Under the pieces are notes generated by a model. The model saw nothing but the letters and a program-made list of their open reading frames with translations. It was not told where the DNA came from and made no database searches. Below, piece after piece: positions 18,674 to 27,486 of a stretch of DNA of 64,000 nt. The DNA comes from Clostridium sporogenes. Its GTDB lineage: Bacteria > Bacillota > Clostridia > Clostridiales > Clostridiaceae. Position 1 is the first letter of the stretch, and every line of letters starts with the position of its first letter. The translations under genes and the position numbers were made by a program. Location of the stretch: contig NZ_CP011663.1 in the NCBI RefSeq assembly GCF_001020205.1, forward strand, positions 2,976,001-3,040,000, read 5' to 3'.

Positions 18674-19670
18674 CCTCGCCACCTCTTGATATTACTATCT
18701 CTCCAGCTTCGTCTAAACGTCTTATTATACTTACTATACCCTGTTGAGCCTTTTCTACATCCATTATTCTTACAGGGCCTAAGAACTCTATGTCCTCTTT
18801 TAAAGAAGATGCGGCTCTCTTAGATTGATTTCTAAATATAACATTGGCAACTTCCTCTGAAGAACCCTTTAAAGCTAAAGCTAAATCCTTTGTTTCTACT
18901 TCTCTTAGAACCCTTTGAATTGCTACATCGTCTAGAGTTATTATATCTTCGAATACAAACATAGATTCCTTTATCTTTTCTGCTAATTCTGCATCCTCTC
19001 TTTGTAGTCCTTCTGTAATATTCTTTTCTGTAGTTCTGTCTACTTGGTTTAATATCTCTACAATAGTTTGAACTCCTCCTATTGTTGTAGCATCAGATCT
19101 AACTACTGAAGATAGCTTACTATCTAATACTTTTTCTATTTCTTTAACTACCATAGGTGAAGTAGCACTCATTGTAGCAATTCTATAAGCAACCTCTGAT
19201 TGCAAATCTTCAGGAAGGGAGGACAATATTTGCCCTGCCTTATCTGATTGCATATAACATAAAACTAAAGCTATAGTTTGAGGATGTTCATTAGATATAG
19301 TATTTAAAAGTTGTGATGGATCTGCTTTTCTAGCTATTGCAAAGGGTCTAAATTGTTGTGTAGCCTCTGTAACCTTGTCTAATATTTCCATAGCCTTTTG
19401 ACTACCTAAAGCTTTTCCTAAGAGATTTTTTGCATAATCAAATCCACCTTCTAATATATAGTCCTTCGCCTTATTTATCTGTATAAATTCTTCTAATATG
19501 TCCTGTTTTAACTCTGATTTTACAGAAGTTATATTAGCAATCTCATAGGTTATTTTTTGTATTTCTGAATCTGGTAATTTTTTTATTATACCAGCAGAGG
19601 CCTCAGGACCTAAAGTAATAAATAGTATTGCCGCTTTTTGAACTCCTGTTAATTTATCATCTTTAGCCAT
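18657..19670 (-). CDS. fliG: FliG, rotor switch protein
   Basis: This 337-residue protein shows the three FliG domains: an N-terminal FliF-binding part, a middle domain with the EHPQTIALVL motif near residue 125, and a C-terminal domain (about 235-337) with the charged torque helix containing MFVFEDIITLDDVAIQRVLREV. It couples MotA movement to rotation and, with FliM, sets direction. fliM and fliN are not in this window and must lie elsewhere. The GAGGTGAT ribosome site precedes the ATG. Confidence 0.97.
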   Translation of the reverse strand: MAKDDKLTGVQKAAILFITLGPEASAGIIKKLPDSEIQKITYEIANITSVKSELKQDILEEFIQINKAKDYILEGGFDYAKNLLGKALGSQKAMEILDKVTEATQQFRPFAIARKADPSQLLNTISNEHPQTIALVLCYMQSDKAGQILSSLPEDLQSEVAYRIATMSATSPMVVKEIEKVLDSKLSSVVRSDATTIGGVQTIVEILNQVDRTTEKNITEGLQREDAELAEKIKESMFVFEDIITLDDVAIQRVLREVETKDLALALKGSSEEVANVIFRNQSKRAASSLKEDIEFLGPVRIMDVEKAQQGIVSIIRRLDEAGEIVISRGGEDAIIV

Positions 19671-19676
19671 GTATTA

Positions 19677-21257
19677 TCACCTCTCATCCTCTGCTAGCCA
19701 TGATTTAATTATTTCCGCCACTTGATCAGGTTTGTCCTTAGCATATTTTCTTATTTCATTTTCAACATGAGTCTTTTCATCCTGTGCCTCTAAATCTATA
19801 GGTTTAAACTTAGGAATTTGTTTAGTTTCGCTACCACTATCATCTATTAAAATATCAAGGCCTTCTTCATCTTCTTCATACTCTTCATCTTTATTTCTTT
19901 TCTTAATAATAAAGAATATTATTGCTCCTAATAATAGTAATACACCCAAGCCTATAGCAGTGAATAATTTTATTCTTTCTTTTGTCTTTTTAGCTTTTTC
20001 CATATCTTCTAAATCTTTTTTCACTTTATCCTTAGCCGCTGTATCAAATGGAAGTCCCTCTATACTTATAGCATCTCCCCTTTTTTCATCATAACCTATA
20101 GCAGATACAGCTAAATTTCTAACAGCAGTTCTAGTTTCTTCATCTATATTTCCATCTAAAACAATAGATGCTGTTAGTCTTTTTACAGAACCTGGAGCCT
20201 TTATACTATCTTGTTGAGTTTTTGATATTTCATAATTTTTAGTAATTTCATCTCTAGTAGAGGTTTCACTACCATTATTATTTTGTGTAGTTCTATTTAC
20301 CATATTATTATCTACTACACTACCATTTGTATTATTTCCACCGGCATTATTTTGATTTTTCTCTTTAATGCTGTGTTCGCTAACTACTACATTTTTAGGA
20401 TCATAGGTTACAGAATTAGTTTTAACCGCATCAAAATCTAAATCTGTGTTAATATTAACTTTAACCTTGTCCTTGCCATATACAGCTTCTAACATACTGA
20501 CTAGTCTATTTTGAAGATCTTTTTCATAATTTTTTTGAAGTTGTTGTTGTTTTTCTGCTGAAGTTGTAGCCTCTTCTAGACTTCCTGAAGCATCAAATAA
20601 ATTTTTTGTAAGAAGATTCATGTTATTATCAATTACTTCTACATTTTCTTTTGGAATATTTTTTACACTTCCACTTACTAAAGCTACTATAGATTTAACT
20701 TGTTCTTTGCTAATTGTTTGTCCTTGTTTTAAGTTTAAAGTAACCGATGCTCTACCTGGCTGTGTTTCCTTTACAAAAGCAGTCTCTTCAGGGAGCACTA
20801 AATGAACTCTACTATTATCTACCTGTGGAAATCCCTTTATAGTTCGCTCTAACTCTCCTTGAAGGGCTCTTTGATAATTTATTTTCATTTCTTGATCTGT
20901 TTCTCCAAATTGACTTTTATCTAATATTTCAAATCCTTGGCTACCATTAGTTAATGGGACCTCAGATAACATTTGCATTCTTAGTTCATCAACTTGATCC
21001 TTAGGTACTAATATATTATTCCCTTCTACCTTAGCTTCAACTTTCTTGTCCTTTAATTTTTGAAGTACCGCCCCAGAATCATTAGAATCCATATTGGAAA
21101 ATAAAACTGCATATTTTGTTTTACCGAAATAAAGAGATAATGCAATAATAGATGTTATAATTCCTAAAAATATTATAGAAAAAGCTATTTTCTTTACTTT
21201 ACTTAACCCTGTCCACTTTTCTTTTAACCCTTTTAAAAACTCCTTTAGCTTATTCAT
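19677..21257 (-). CDS. fliF: FliF, MS-ring protein
   Basis: This 526-residue membrane protein has two membrane helices (about 24-44 and 428-450) bracketing an extracellular region. The secretin-like YscJ/FliF domain (about 50-220) includes VHLVLPEE, and a variable Asn-rich insertion lies near 290-330. The C-terminal cytoplasmic tail binds FliG. It forms the MS ring, the first structure of the basal body. The ATG follows AAGGGGAG. The gene lies seven bases upstream of fliG. Confidence 0.97.
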   Translation of the reverse strand: MNKLKEFLKGLKEKWTGLSKVKKIAFSIIFLGIITSIIALSLYFGKTKYAVLFSNMDSNDSGAVLQKLKDKKVEAKVEGNNILVPKDQVDELRMQMLSEVPLTNGSQGFEILDKSQFGETDQEMKINYQRALQGELERTIKGFPQVDNSRVHLVLPEETAFVKETQPGRASVTLNLKQGQTISKEQVKSIVALVSGSVKNIPKENVEVIDNNMNLLTKNLFDASGSLEEATTSAEKQQQLQKNYEKDLQNRLVSMLEAVYGKDKVKVNINTDLDFDAVKTNSVTYDPKNVVVSEHSIKEKNQNNAGGNNTNGSVVDNNMVNRTTQNNNGSETSTRDEITKNYEISKTQQDSIKAPGSVKRLTASIVLDGNIDEETRTAVRNLAVSAIGYDEKRGDAISIEGLPFDTAAKDKVKKDLEDMEKAKKTKERIKLFTAIGLGVLLLLGAIIFFIIKKRNKDEEYEEDEEGLDILIDDSGSETKQIPKFKPIDLEAQDEKTHVENEIRKYAKDKPDQVAEIIKSWLAEDER

Positions 21258-21272
21258 CGAAAGCTCCCCTTA

Positions 21273-21587
21273 CTATAATTGCATTCTACTTAATTCTTGA
21301 TAAGCTTCTACTAGCTTGTTTCTAACTTGAACTGCTAACTCCATGGACATTTTAGCTTCTTCTGCATTCAGCATTACATTATGTATATCTGTCTCTTCTC
21401 CTTTTATAAAGGCCTCTGTACTACTATCTGCTTTAACTTGTTTTGCATTTACTCCATCTAATTTATCTTTTAGTACCTCACTAAAACTAACTTTTTCCCC
21501 GTTTTCTATTTTTTCATTTTCATTTATAAAGTTTTTTCCAAAGTTATCAAAAACTTTAATATTGGGTACGAATTCATTTACTCTCAT
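21273..21587 (-). CDS. fliE: FliE, MS-ring/rod junction protein
   Basis: This 104-residue protein has the FliE C-terminal signature (DIHNVMLNAEEAKMSMELAVQVRNKLVEAYQELSRMQL). It joins the MS ring to the proximal rod and is the first exported substrate. The start is the ATG at 21587, six bases after AGGAGAG; the in-frame TTG at 21593 lacks a properly spaced site. It sits between flgC and fliF in the normal order. Confidence 0.94.
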   Translation of the reverse strand: MRVNEFVPNIKVFDNFGKNFINENEKIENGEKVSFSEVLKDKLDGVNAKQVKADSSTEAFIKGEETDIHNVMLNAEEAKMSMELAVQVRNKLVEAYQELSRMQL

Positions 21588-21598
21588 AATCAACTCTC

Positions 21599-22033
21599 CT
21601 ATTTACCAATTTCCAACGCTTTTCCAAACATTGATTTTTCTGCATTCATAACTGTTACATTTGCTTCATAGGTACGTACTGAAGCCATCATATCTGCCAT
21701 CTCATTTAATACATTTACGTTAGGCATAGATACATACCCCTCCGCATCTGCATCTGGATGGGATGGATCATACATTTTTCTTACAGGAGAAGAATCTTCC
21801 ACTATACCTGTAGCTTTAACTCCATAAAGTTTTTTTTCATTTGTTCCATTCTTTTTATTCAATTCATTATTAAGATTTTCTTCAAAAACAGCTATCTTTC
21901 TTTTGTAAGGACCACCACTTTCCGTCCTTGTAGTAGTAGCATTAGCAATATTAGAAGCTATAGTATCCATTCTTAATCTTTCAGCGGATAGTCCACTAGC
22001 ACTAATTCTCATAGTATCAAATGCTTTAATCAT
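21599..22033 (-). CDS. flgC: FlgC, proximal rod protein
   Basis: This 144-residue protein carries the rod signature SASGLSAERLRMDTIASNIANATT at the N-terminus and the conserved C-terminal helix (VNVLNEMADMMASVRTYEANVTVMNAEKSM). It polymerises with FlgB, FlgF and FlgG into the rod crossing the wall. The start ATG follows AAAGGGGGAAA. The 141-base gap to flgB holds a tandem repeat, described separately. Confidence 0.96.
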   Translation of the reverse strand: MIKAFDTMRISASGLSAERLRMDTIASNIANATTTRTESGGPYKRKIAVFEENLNNELNKKNGTNEKKLYGVKATGIVEDSSPVRKMYDPSHPDADAEGYVSMPNVNVLNEMADMMASVRTYEANVTVMNAEKSMFGKALEIGK

Positions 22034-22138
22034 ACTATTTCCCCCTTTTTATCCCATATTTTAAATTCACTAATTTTTCTAATATTTATCTAGAACAGTC
22101 TCTACTAAATTTCAAAATTTCTTCAAAGTTATCTCCTG

Positions 22139-22196
22139 TTAATAACATATGTTATGTTCAGCTAATAACATATGTTATCTTCCATTAATAACATAT
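22139..22196. repeat. 23-bp tandem repeat at the flgB stop
   Basis: Two and a half copies of a unit with a period of about 23 bp (starts near 22139, 22162 and 22185) share TTAATAACATATGTTAT. Each of the first two copies contains the perfect palindrome ATAACATATGTTAT (22142-22155 and 22165-22178). The third, partial copy lies within the last flgB codons, and the second contains the flgB stop. This looks like slippage duplication of the flgB 3' end. It could vary in copy number or act as an mRNA processing site. Confidence 0.85.
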
Positions 22197-22576
22197 CTTG
22201 TAGTAGCTAATCTATTATTAGCCTGAGTAACTAATGCATTATACATAAGGGCATTAGCTGAATTATTTACCATTTCGTTATCAATATCTACATTATTTCC
22301 ATCTGTTCTCATACTAGTAGAATTATCTACATCTTCTTTAACTTGTCCAAATTCCCAGCCATTATTCATATGTTTTTCCGCAGTAACCTTCATATTTATA
22401 TTATTCAAATTATCCTTTAAAGTTTCTTCAAAAGTAACATAATGCCTCTTATAACCAGGAGTATTATAATTAGCTATGTTGTTTGAAATAACTCTACCTC
22501 TATAAGATGATGCATCCATAGATTTTTTTAAAAGATTATTAACCAATTGACTACTAGACATATCTTCTACTCTCAT
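22175..22576 (-). CDS. flgB: FlgB, proximal rod protein; first gene of the flagellar operon
   Basis: This 133-residue rod protein has the paired N-terminal (SSYRGRVISNNIANYNTPGYKR) and C-terminal (DNEMVNNSANALMYNALVTQANNRLA) rod signatures. It forms the cell-proximal rod. It begins the operon that runs to position 85: 569 bases of non-coding DNA lie upstream and every later gap in the operon is short. GGGAGTG precedes the ATG by eight bases. Confidence 0.96.
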   Translation of the reverse strand: MRVEDMSSSQLVNNLLKKSMDASSYRGRVISNNIANYNTPGYKRHYVTFEETLKDNLNNINMKVTAEKHMNNGWEFGQVKEDVDNSTSMRTDGNNVDIDNEMVNNSANALMYNALVTQANNRLATTRYVINGR

Positions 22577-22630
22577 GTTTTACACTCCCATATTTATTTA
22601 ATTAAATACAACAATATACATTTTTCCATA

Positions 22631-22675
22631 ATTTATATACAAATTATTTTAAGATAAACTATTTATATACAAATT
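22631..22675. repeat. Direct repeat pair upstream of flgB
   Basis: ATTTATATACAAATT is present twice, exactly (22631-22645 and 22661-22675), with a 30-bp period, that is, close to three helical turns. The pair lies 55-100 bp upstream of the flgB start. Same-face spacing suits a dimeric regulator of the flagellar operon; the regulator is unknown. Confidence 0.5.
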
Positions 22676-23109
22676 CCTTCAATTTTATTTTACATTAAGA
22701 AGATGATTTTGTACATACATTTTCTTCATGTTAAATGATTTTTTTAAACAAATTTAATTTTGTATTATAACACCCTTTTGATCACTTGTATTTTTTACTT
22801 TTATAATATAATTAACCTTATTTTTCAAAAATAACTTTTAAAATGGAAAACTTTATATTTTGAAATTACACATTATAAACATTTTCCTACAAATATTATA
22901 TAATAACAAAATAGGTTTTACTACCTAATCCTGTCCACTTTAAATATAAATAATTATTATATTTAAAGTATTTATTAGAATTTAACAATATCACATATAT
23001 ATCATTTAACACGCAGGTATATCGAATTATATTTACATATTTATAGACTGGATATTCCTCTATTTCAACTTTGACAAATAAAAAAATTCATAAAACAAGC
23101 TCAAATAAA

Positions 23110-23139
23110 GCATCTTTAATATATCTTCATTAAAGATGC
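23110..23139 (-). terminator. Terminator after flagellin
   Basis: A perfect 11-bp stem (GCATCTTTAAT / ATTAAAGATGC, 23110-23120 with 23129-23139) has an 8-base loop. It begins seven bases after the flagellin stop and is followed on the minus strand by TTTATTT. It is a credible Rho-independent terminator separating the flagellin transcript from the flgB operon. Confidence 0.85.
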
Positions 23140-23145
23140 ATTTTG

Positions 23146-24000
23146 TTACTTAGATTTTACATTTTCTAATATTTTTAGTACATCCATAGGGAAATTATTA
23201 GTTTGTCGCATTATGGCAAGGGAAGATTGATATAATATATCCGATTTAGCATAATTCATCATTTCTTCTGCTACATCTGCATCTACTAACTCACTATTAG
23301 CACCTTCCATTTTAAGAGATATTTCCCCTATATTATTAATACACTCCTCAAATCTATTTTCCAAAGATCCATATTCACTTCTTACAGAAAGCACAGTCTC
23401 TATAGCATTATTTACAGCATCAAGACTTTGCCCTAATTTACTTGCATCTGTAACATCTATTCTTCCTTTTATATCTAAGCCTTCTGTTGTTAGGTTATAA
23501 AAAGGAATATCCTCTAAATCCCCCACGTTAGCTCCTATAGGCACAGACTTTGTCATAACATTAGTTTGATTACTAAATTTATTTCCCTGGGATAAAAGTT
23601 TAACCCCATTAAATTCTGTTCCCTTTGCTGTAGTTTCTATACCAGCCATAAGTTCACTTATTTCATTTTGAATCACTTCTTTGTCCTCTAAATTATTTGT
23701 TCCATTAGCAGCTTGAATGGTAAGTTCTTTTATTCTCATGAGCATATTCCCTATGCTTTCCAAACCACCTTCTGCCGTTTGAAGCATGCTAACTCCATCT
23801 TGAGCATTTCTTGAGGCTACTTGAAGACCTCTTATCTGTATTTTAGTTTTCTCACTTTGTGCCATTACATTAGGATCATCTTTAGAGCATCTAACCTTGT
23901 ATCCTGAAGTTATTTTATCTAAAGCTGTACTTTGCTCTGTTAAAACTTTTGAGTAGTTTCTAAAGGCATTTAAGGATGCCAAATTATGGCTTAATCTCAT
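23146..24000 (-). CDS. Divergent short flagellin (minor flagellin type)
   Basis: This 284-residue flagellin-family protein has an N-terminal D0/D1 region (1-135, with QIRGLQVASRNAQDGVSMLQTAEGGL) and a C-terminal D1/D0 region (about 195-284). The linker is only about 55 residues, so there is no surface domain. It departs from typical filament flagellins. The usual RINRAADDAAG block reads KVRCSKDDPNVMAQ, and there are two cysteines (Cys38, Cys220), rare in flagellins. The end is FPMDVLKILENVKSK. The start ATG at 24000 follows GGAGGT. A sigma-D promoter lies at 24081-24107. It could be a minor or junction flagellin rather than the main filament protein. Confidence 0.9.
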   Translation of the reverse strand: MRLSHNLASLNAFRNYSKVLTEQSTALDKITSGYKVRCSKDDPNVMAQSEKTKIQIRGLQVASRNAQDGVSMLQTAEGGLESIGNMLMRIKELTIQAANGTNNLEDKEVIQNEISELMAGIETTAKGTEFNGVKLLSQGNKFSNQTNVMTKSVPIGANVGDLEDIPFYNLTTEGLDIKGRIDVTDASKLGQSLDAVNNAIETVLSVRSEYGSLENRFEECINNIGEISLKMEGANSELVDADVAEEMMNYAKSDILYQSSLAIMRQTNNFPMDVLKILENVKSK

Positions 24001-24080
24001 AGCTATTACCTCCAAAATAAAATATTAAAATATCTATTTTTAAACCAAAATGGTTAAATTTATATATACATATATTTTTT

Positions 24081-24107
24081 CTATCGTAAGTAATTTATAT
24101 TACTTTA
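24081..24107 (-). promoter_or_regulatory. Sigma-D promoter of the flagellin gene
   Basis: On the minus strand the sequence reads TAAA-N15-TACGATAG, matching the sigma-28 consensus TAAA-N15-GCCGATAA at all four -35 bases and at CGATA. The -10 ends 80 bases upstream of the flagellin ATG. The second flagellin in the window has the same -10 core (56049), which strengthens both calls. Confidence 0.85.
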
Positions 24108-24141
24108 ACATTTATAAGATTTTTAATATTTATTTTAAAAG

Positions 24142-24510
24142 TTAACAATAAGTATATTTCTTCAATTTACTATCTAAATGTTTTTTCCATATTTTATACT
24201 TCACAGAAAGGTTATCCTCTATAAAACTAATAGCCCCATCCATATCTCCATTATCCAAAGTATCTTTAAGAAGATTTAAACTGTTTTTAAAGTCTTTTAT
24301 TATTTTTCCATACTCATTATCTTTTATCTCTAAAAAAACTGGATTTAAAGCTTTTTCTAAATATACCACCGAATCTACAATACCCTCTACAAGACTGTCT
24401 AATTCTCCATATTCTCTAAAAATTATAGTTTCCTTTATATAATCTATTCCTTCTTTCAAAACATTAGATAATTCTATGGACTTTTTTATCACATCTATGT
24501 AATCATTCAT
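24142..24510 (-). CDS. Small helical protein paired with flagellin
   Basis: I do not recognise a named family for this 122-residue, all-helical, acidic cytosolic protein. It shares a pattern with the protein at 56105: LKEGIDYIK (18-26) then YLEKALN (50-56) here, against LGESIDYLK then SIEDALN there, with 32-33 residues between the paired motifs. Both genes lie immediately upstream of a divergent flagellin. A flagellin-binding or chaperone-like role (FliS-like size and helicity) is possible but unproven. The start ATG has a GGGAG ribosome site. No clear promoter was found upstream. Confidence 0.8.
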   Translation of the reverse strand: MNDYIDVIKKSIELSNVLKEGIDYIKETIIFREYGELDSLVEGIVDSVVYLEKALNPVFLEIKDNEYGKIIKDFKNSLNLLKDTLDNGDMDGAISFIEDNLSVKYKIWKKHLDSKLKKYTYC

Positions 24511-24948
24511 ATAAATTCTCCCTTAATATTATTCTTTTTATCTAATCACAGATATTCTAGCTATTAATAGGTTTATAAAACTTTAATTAAAATTAAAGCT
24601 AAACCTCTCATTAAAGCAAGAATCCTGTTTATATAAAACTTATTTTAACACAATATATTAAATAAGAAAATTATGAATTAAAAGCTTTTAAAGGTTGAAA
24701 ATTAAAATACAAAATACTTTTAATCAATAAATGGCTATAAAAATAAAGAACACTAATATTTGCGTCCTAATATATATAAGCTAACCACTGATTCCACATC
24801 CTGTTGCACAATGTTAAATAAACCTCCTGTTTATTTAACTCTTATATATTTTAGTTCGCAAATAAAGTATTCTAATTATTTTTCTAGATATTTATTTATA
24901 TTTTAATACCTTTAAAAGTTATTATAGTAATTTCAAAACAAAAGATCC
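24511..24948. other. Non-coding gap between argH and the flagellin locus
   Basis: No gene is visible in these 438 bases. The middle is occupied by a long imperfect hairpin (24758-24863) with a second perfect hairpin inside it. The flanks are plain AT-rich sequence. argH ends at 24949 without another convincing terminator, so the hairpin may end or process the argGH transcript. Confidence 0.6.
24758..24863. ncRNA. Structured intergenic element A
   Basis: The left arm 24758-24780 pairs with 24841-24863: ATTTGCG/CGCAAAT, CTAA/TTAG and ATATATAAG/CTTATATAT, about 20 bp with two small internal loops. Inside is a perfect 11-bp hairpin, GTTAAATAAAC / GTTTATTTAAC (24813-24823 with 24829-24839), plus a 32-base single-stranded part. 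The type is unknown: it could be an RNA element, a mobile hairpin element or a complex terminator. It resembles the element at 31334-31482 in layout (long closing stem, one inner hairpin, TCCTGTT segment). Confidence 0.45.
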
Positions 24949-26271
24949 TTAAAAGTATCCCATTTCTTTTTTTATTCCTTTATTTATAGAATTCTTATAG
25001 TCTATGAATTCATAAATATCTTCACAAAATAAATCTGAGAATTGTTTTAATTCTTCTAAGGATAGATCTTGTATAGCTAAATTTTTATCCTCACAGTATA
25101 TCACTGTTTCACCTATCACTTTGTGAGCATCTCTAAAAGCCATGCCTTTGTTTACCAGATAATCTGCAGCTTCTGTAGCATTTAAAAAGCCTTTTTTAAC
25201 AGATTTCATTAAATTTTCTTTATTTACTTTTATCGTAGATATTATACCTTCCATTACTCTTAAACAGCTTATTACAGTATCTTTAGCGTCAAAGAATGGC
25301 TCTTTATCCTCTTGCATATCTTTATTATAAGCTAGTGGTAATGATTTCATAACAGTTAATATACTTATTAAATCTCCATATACCCTTCCAGTTTTACCAC
25401 GTATAAGTTCTGCCCCATCTGGGTTTTTCTTTTGTGGCATTATACTACTACCTGTAGAGTAAGCATCTCCTATTTGTATAAACTTAAATTCACTGCTACT
25501 CCAAAGTATAAGTTCCTCGGACAATCTACTTAAATGCATCATTATTATAGAAAACTTACTTATAAGTTCTATTATATAATCCCTATCACTAACTCCATCC
25601 AAAAAATTATCTACTGGTTTTTTAAAACCCAATACCTCTGCAGTATATTCTCTATCTATGTTATAAGTACTTCCTGCTAATGCTCCTGAACCTAAAGGAC
25701 TTTCATTTAAAATCTCCAAGGCATTTTTTAATCTTTTCTCATCCCTTTTAAACATTTCAAAATAAGCTAATAAATGATATCTAAAAGTCACTACCTGAGC
25801 TCTTTGAAGATGGGTATATCCTGGCATAATATAATTATTTTCATTTCCAACTTTAATTAAAGAATCCATAAGTCCCTTTAAGCATTCTATTACTTCTTCT
25901 GTGGATTTTTTAGCATATAATTTCATATCTAAGGCTACTTGATCATTTCTACTTCTTCCTGTATGAAGCTTTTTTCCCACATTTCCTATCTTTTTTATTA
26001 AATTTATTTCTACAAAACTATGAATATCTTCATAGTCTCCCTCTATTTTTAAAATCCCATCATCTATTTCTTTTAATATTTCTTCTAATCCAAGTAATAT
26101 TTTTTCTTTTTCTTCTTCATTTATTATATTTTGATTTGCAAGCATTTTAACATGAGCTATGCTTCCCTTTATATCTTCATAATAAAGTTTTTTATCAAAA
26201 CTTAGCGAACTATTAAAGTCCTCCATAAGCTTACTTTCTTCTTCCTTAAAACGTCCTCCCCAAAGTTTCAT
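24949..26271 (-). CDS. argH: Argininosuccinate lyase
   Basis: This 440-residue protein catalyses the last step of arginine synthesis, cleaving argininosuccinate to arginine and fumarate. The fumarase/aspartase-superfamily signature GSSIMPQKKNPD is intact near residue 280 with its catalytic serine loop. The N-terminal LWGGRF and the HTGRSRNDQVALD substrate-binding block are also present. It lies 21 bases after argG and shares its promoter. The length is somewhat short of the common 460 but complete at both ends. Confidence 0.97.
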   Translation of the reverse strand: MKLWGGRFKEEESKLMEDFNSSLSFDKKLYYEDIKGSIAHVKMLANQNIINEEEKEKILLGLEEILKEIDDGILKIEGDYEDIHSFVEINLIKKIGNVGKKLHTGRSRNDQVALDMKLYAKKSTEEVIECLKGLMDSLIKVGNENNYIMPGYTHLQRAQVVTFRYHLLAYFEMFKRDEKRLKNALEILNESPLGSGALAGSTYNIDREYTAEVLGFKKPVDNFLDGVSDRDYIIELISKFSIIMMHLSRLSEELILWSSSEFKFIQIGDAYSTGSSIMPQKKNPDGAELIRGKTGRVYGDLISILTVMKSLPLAYNKDMQEDKEPFFDAKDTVISCLRVMEGIISTIKVNKENLMKSVKKGFLNATEAADYLVNKGMAFRDAHKVIGETVIYCEDKNLAIQDLSLEELKQFSDLFCEDIYEFIDYKNSINKGIKKEMGYF

Positions 26272-26292
26272 AAATATGTTCCTCCAATTAGT

Positions 26293-27486
26293 CTAGAAAT
26301 TTTTTAATGCTTTTATTTTACATGGCAATCCAAATAAATTTATAAAACCTTCTGCATCCTTATGACTATAAAGCTCGCTATCTCCAAAGGATGATATACC
26401 TTCATCATACAATGCATATTCTGTATCCACTGAGCAAGGTTTTATATTTCCTTTATATAATTTTAATTTTACTGTACCCGTTACATTTTCTTGAGTTTTA
26501 TCTACAAAAGCATCAATAGCCTCTCTTACAGCTGTAAACCACAAACCATTATATACAAGTTCCCCATATTGAGCTGAAACTAATTTCTTGTATTGATAAG
26601 TATACTTATCTAAGGTTACTGATTCTAGCTTTTTATGAGCTGCATATAATAGTGTACCTGCTGGTGTTTCATATATACCTCTTGACTTCATACCAACCAA
26701 ACGATTTTCTACTATATCTGCTATACCTATACCATTTTCTCCACCTATTTTATTTAATGTATCTATTATATCTACAGCATTTAAAATCTCTCCATTTATT
26801 TTTGCAGGTGTACCCTTTTCAAAATAAATTTCTAAATAAGTTGGCTCATCTTTCGCCTTTTCTGGCGGAGTAACCATAAAATACATATCTTCTTTATGTT
26901 CATTTTTTAGATCTTCTAAGTCCCCACCTTCATGACTTACATGCCATAAGTTTTTATCTACGGAATATATCTTTTTCTTAGTTACAGGTACTTCAACTCC
27001 AACTTTTTTAGCATAATCTATAGCATCTTCTCTAGATTTTATGTCCCAAATTCTCCACGGTGCTATTATTTTTATAGTAGGATCCTGAGCCTTTACTCCC
27101 ACTTCAAAGCGCACTTGATCATTTCCTTTTCCTGTACAACCGTGACATATATATTTAGCCTGCTCTTTATGGGCTATTTCTACTAGTTTTTTAGCCATTA
27201 AAGGTCTTGCAAAGGACGTCCCTAGCATATAGTCCTGTTCATATAATGCTTCAGATTTTATTGCTTTATACAAATAATCCACTACAAATTCCTCTTTTAC
27301 ATCTTCCACATATATTTTTGATGCACCAGAATTTATTGCTTTTGTCTTTACATAATCCATATCATCCCCCTGACCTACATCTACACAGACAGCTATAACA
27401 TCTAAGTCATAATTTTCTTTTAGCCATGGAATTATTATTGATGTATCTAATCCTCCTGAGTATGCAAGTACAACTTTTTCTTTCAT
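26293..27486 (-). CDS. argG: Argininosuccinate synthase
   Basis: This 397-residue ATP-dependent enzyme joins citrulline and aspartate. The PP-motif YSGGLDTSIIIPWL at the N-terminus binds ATP; the CTGKGNDQVRFE and WHVSHEGGDLE blocks are typical of type-1 ArgG. It is the first gene of the argGH operon. The ATG follows AAGGGGGAG. The promoter and two ARG-box-like sites at 27590-27626 indicate arginine repression by an ArgR/AhrC homologue. Confidence 0.97.
   Translation of the reverse strand: MKEKVVLAYSGGLDTSIIIPWLKENYDLDVIAVCVDVGQGDDMDYVKTKAINSGASKIYVEDVKEEFVVDYLYKAIKSEALYEQDYMLGTSFARPLMAKKLVEIAHKEQAKYICHGCTGKGNDQVRFEVGVKAQDPTIKIIAPWRIWDIKSREDAIDYAKKVGVEVPVTKKKIYSVDKNLWHVSHEGGDLEDLKNEHKEDMYFMVTPPEKAKDEPTYLEIYFEKGTPAKINGEILNAVDIIDTLNKIGGENGIGIADIVENRLVGMKSRGIYETPAGTLLYAAHKKLESVTLDKYTYQYKKLVSAQYGELVYNGLWFTAVREAIDAFVDKTQENVTGTVKLKLYKGNIKPCSVDTEYALYDEGISSFGDSELYSHKDAEGFINLFGLPCKIKALKNF

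Larger units (their letters stand above)
22577..23145. other. Non-coding leader region upstream of the flagellar operon
   Basis: No gene is visible in these 569 bases. The region must hold the main promoter of the flgB operon, but no textbook promoter stands out. The best minus-strand -10 is TATAAT at 22764-22769, with only a weak -35. A 15-bp direct repeat ATTTATATACAAATT occurs at 22631-22645 and 22661-22675, 30 bp apart. A perfect 13-bp inverted repeat lies at 22937-22949/22957-22969. These are candidate regulator-binding or RNA elements. Confidence 0.5.

Noticed and set aside
22081..22160. Short frame after the AACAGGAGATAAC motif between flgB and flgC
   Set aside because: The ribosome-like motif is followed by TTG AAG AAA TTT TGA, a stop after four codons.
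23020..23052. Possible sigma-D promoter (TAAA ... TTCGATAT) downstream of the first flagellin
   Set aside because: The spacer is 13 rather than 15 bases and the position is 450 bases from flgB; not convincing.
24758..24863. Riboswitch or attenuator for argH
   Set aside because: The element is downstream of argH on the coding strand, not in its leader, so it cannot control argH in that way.
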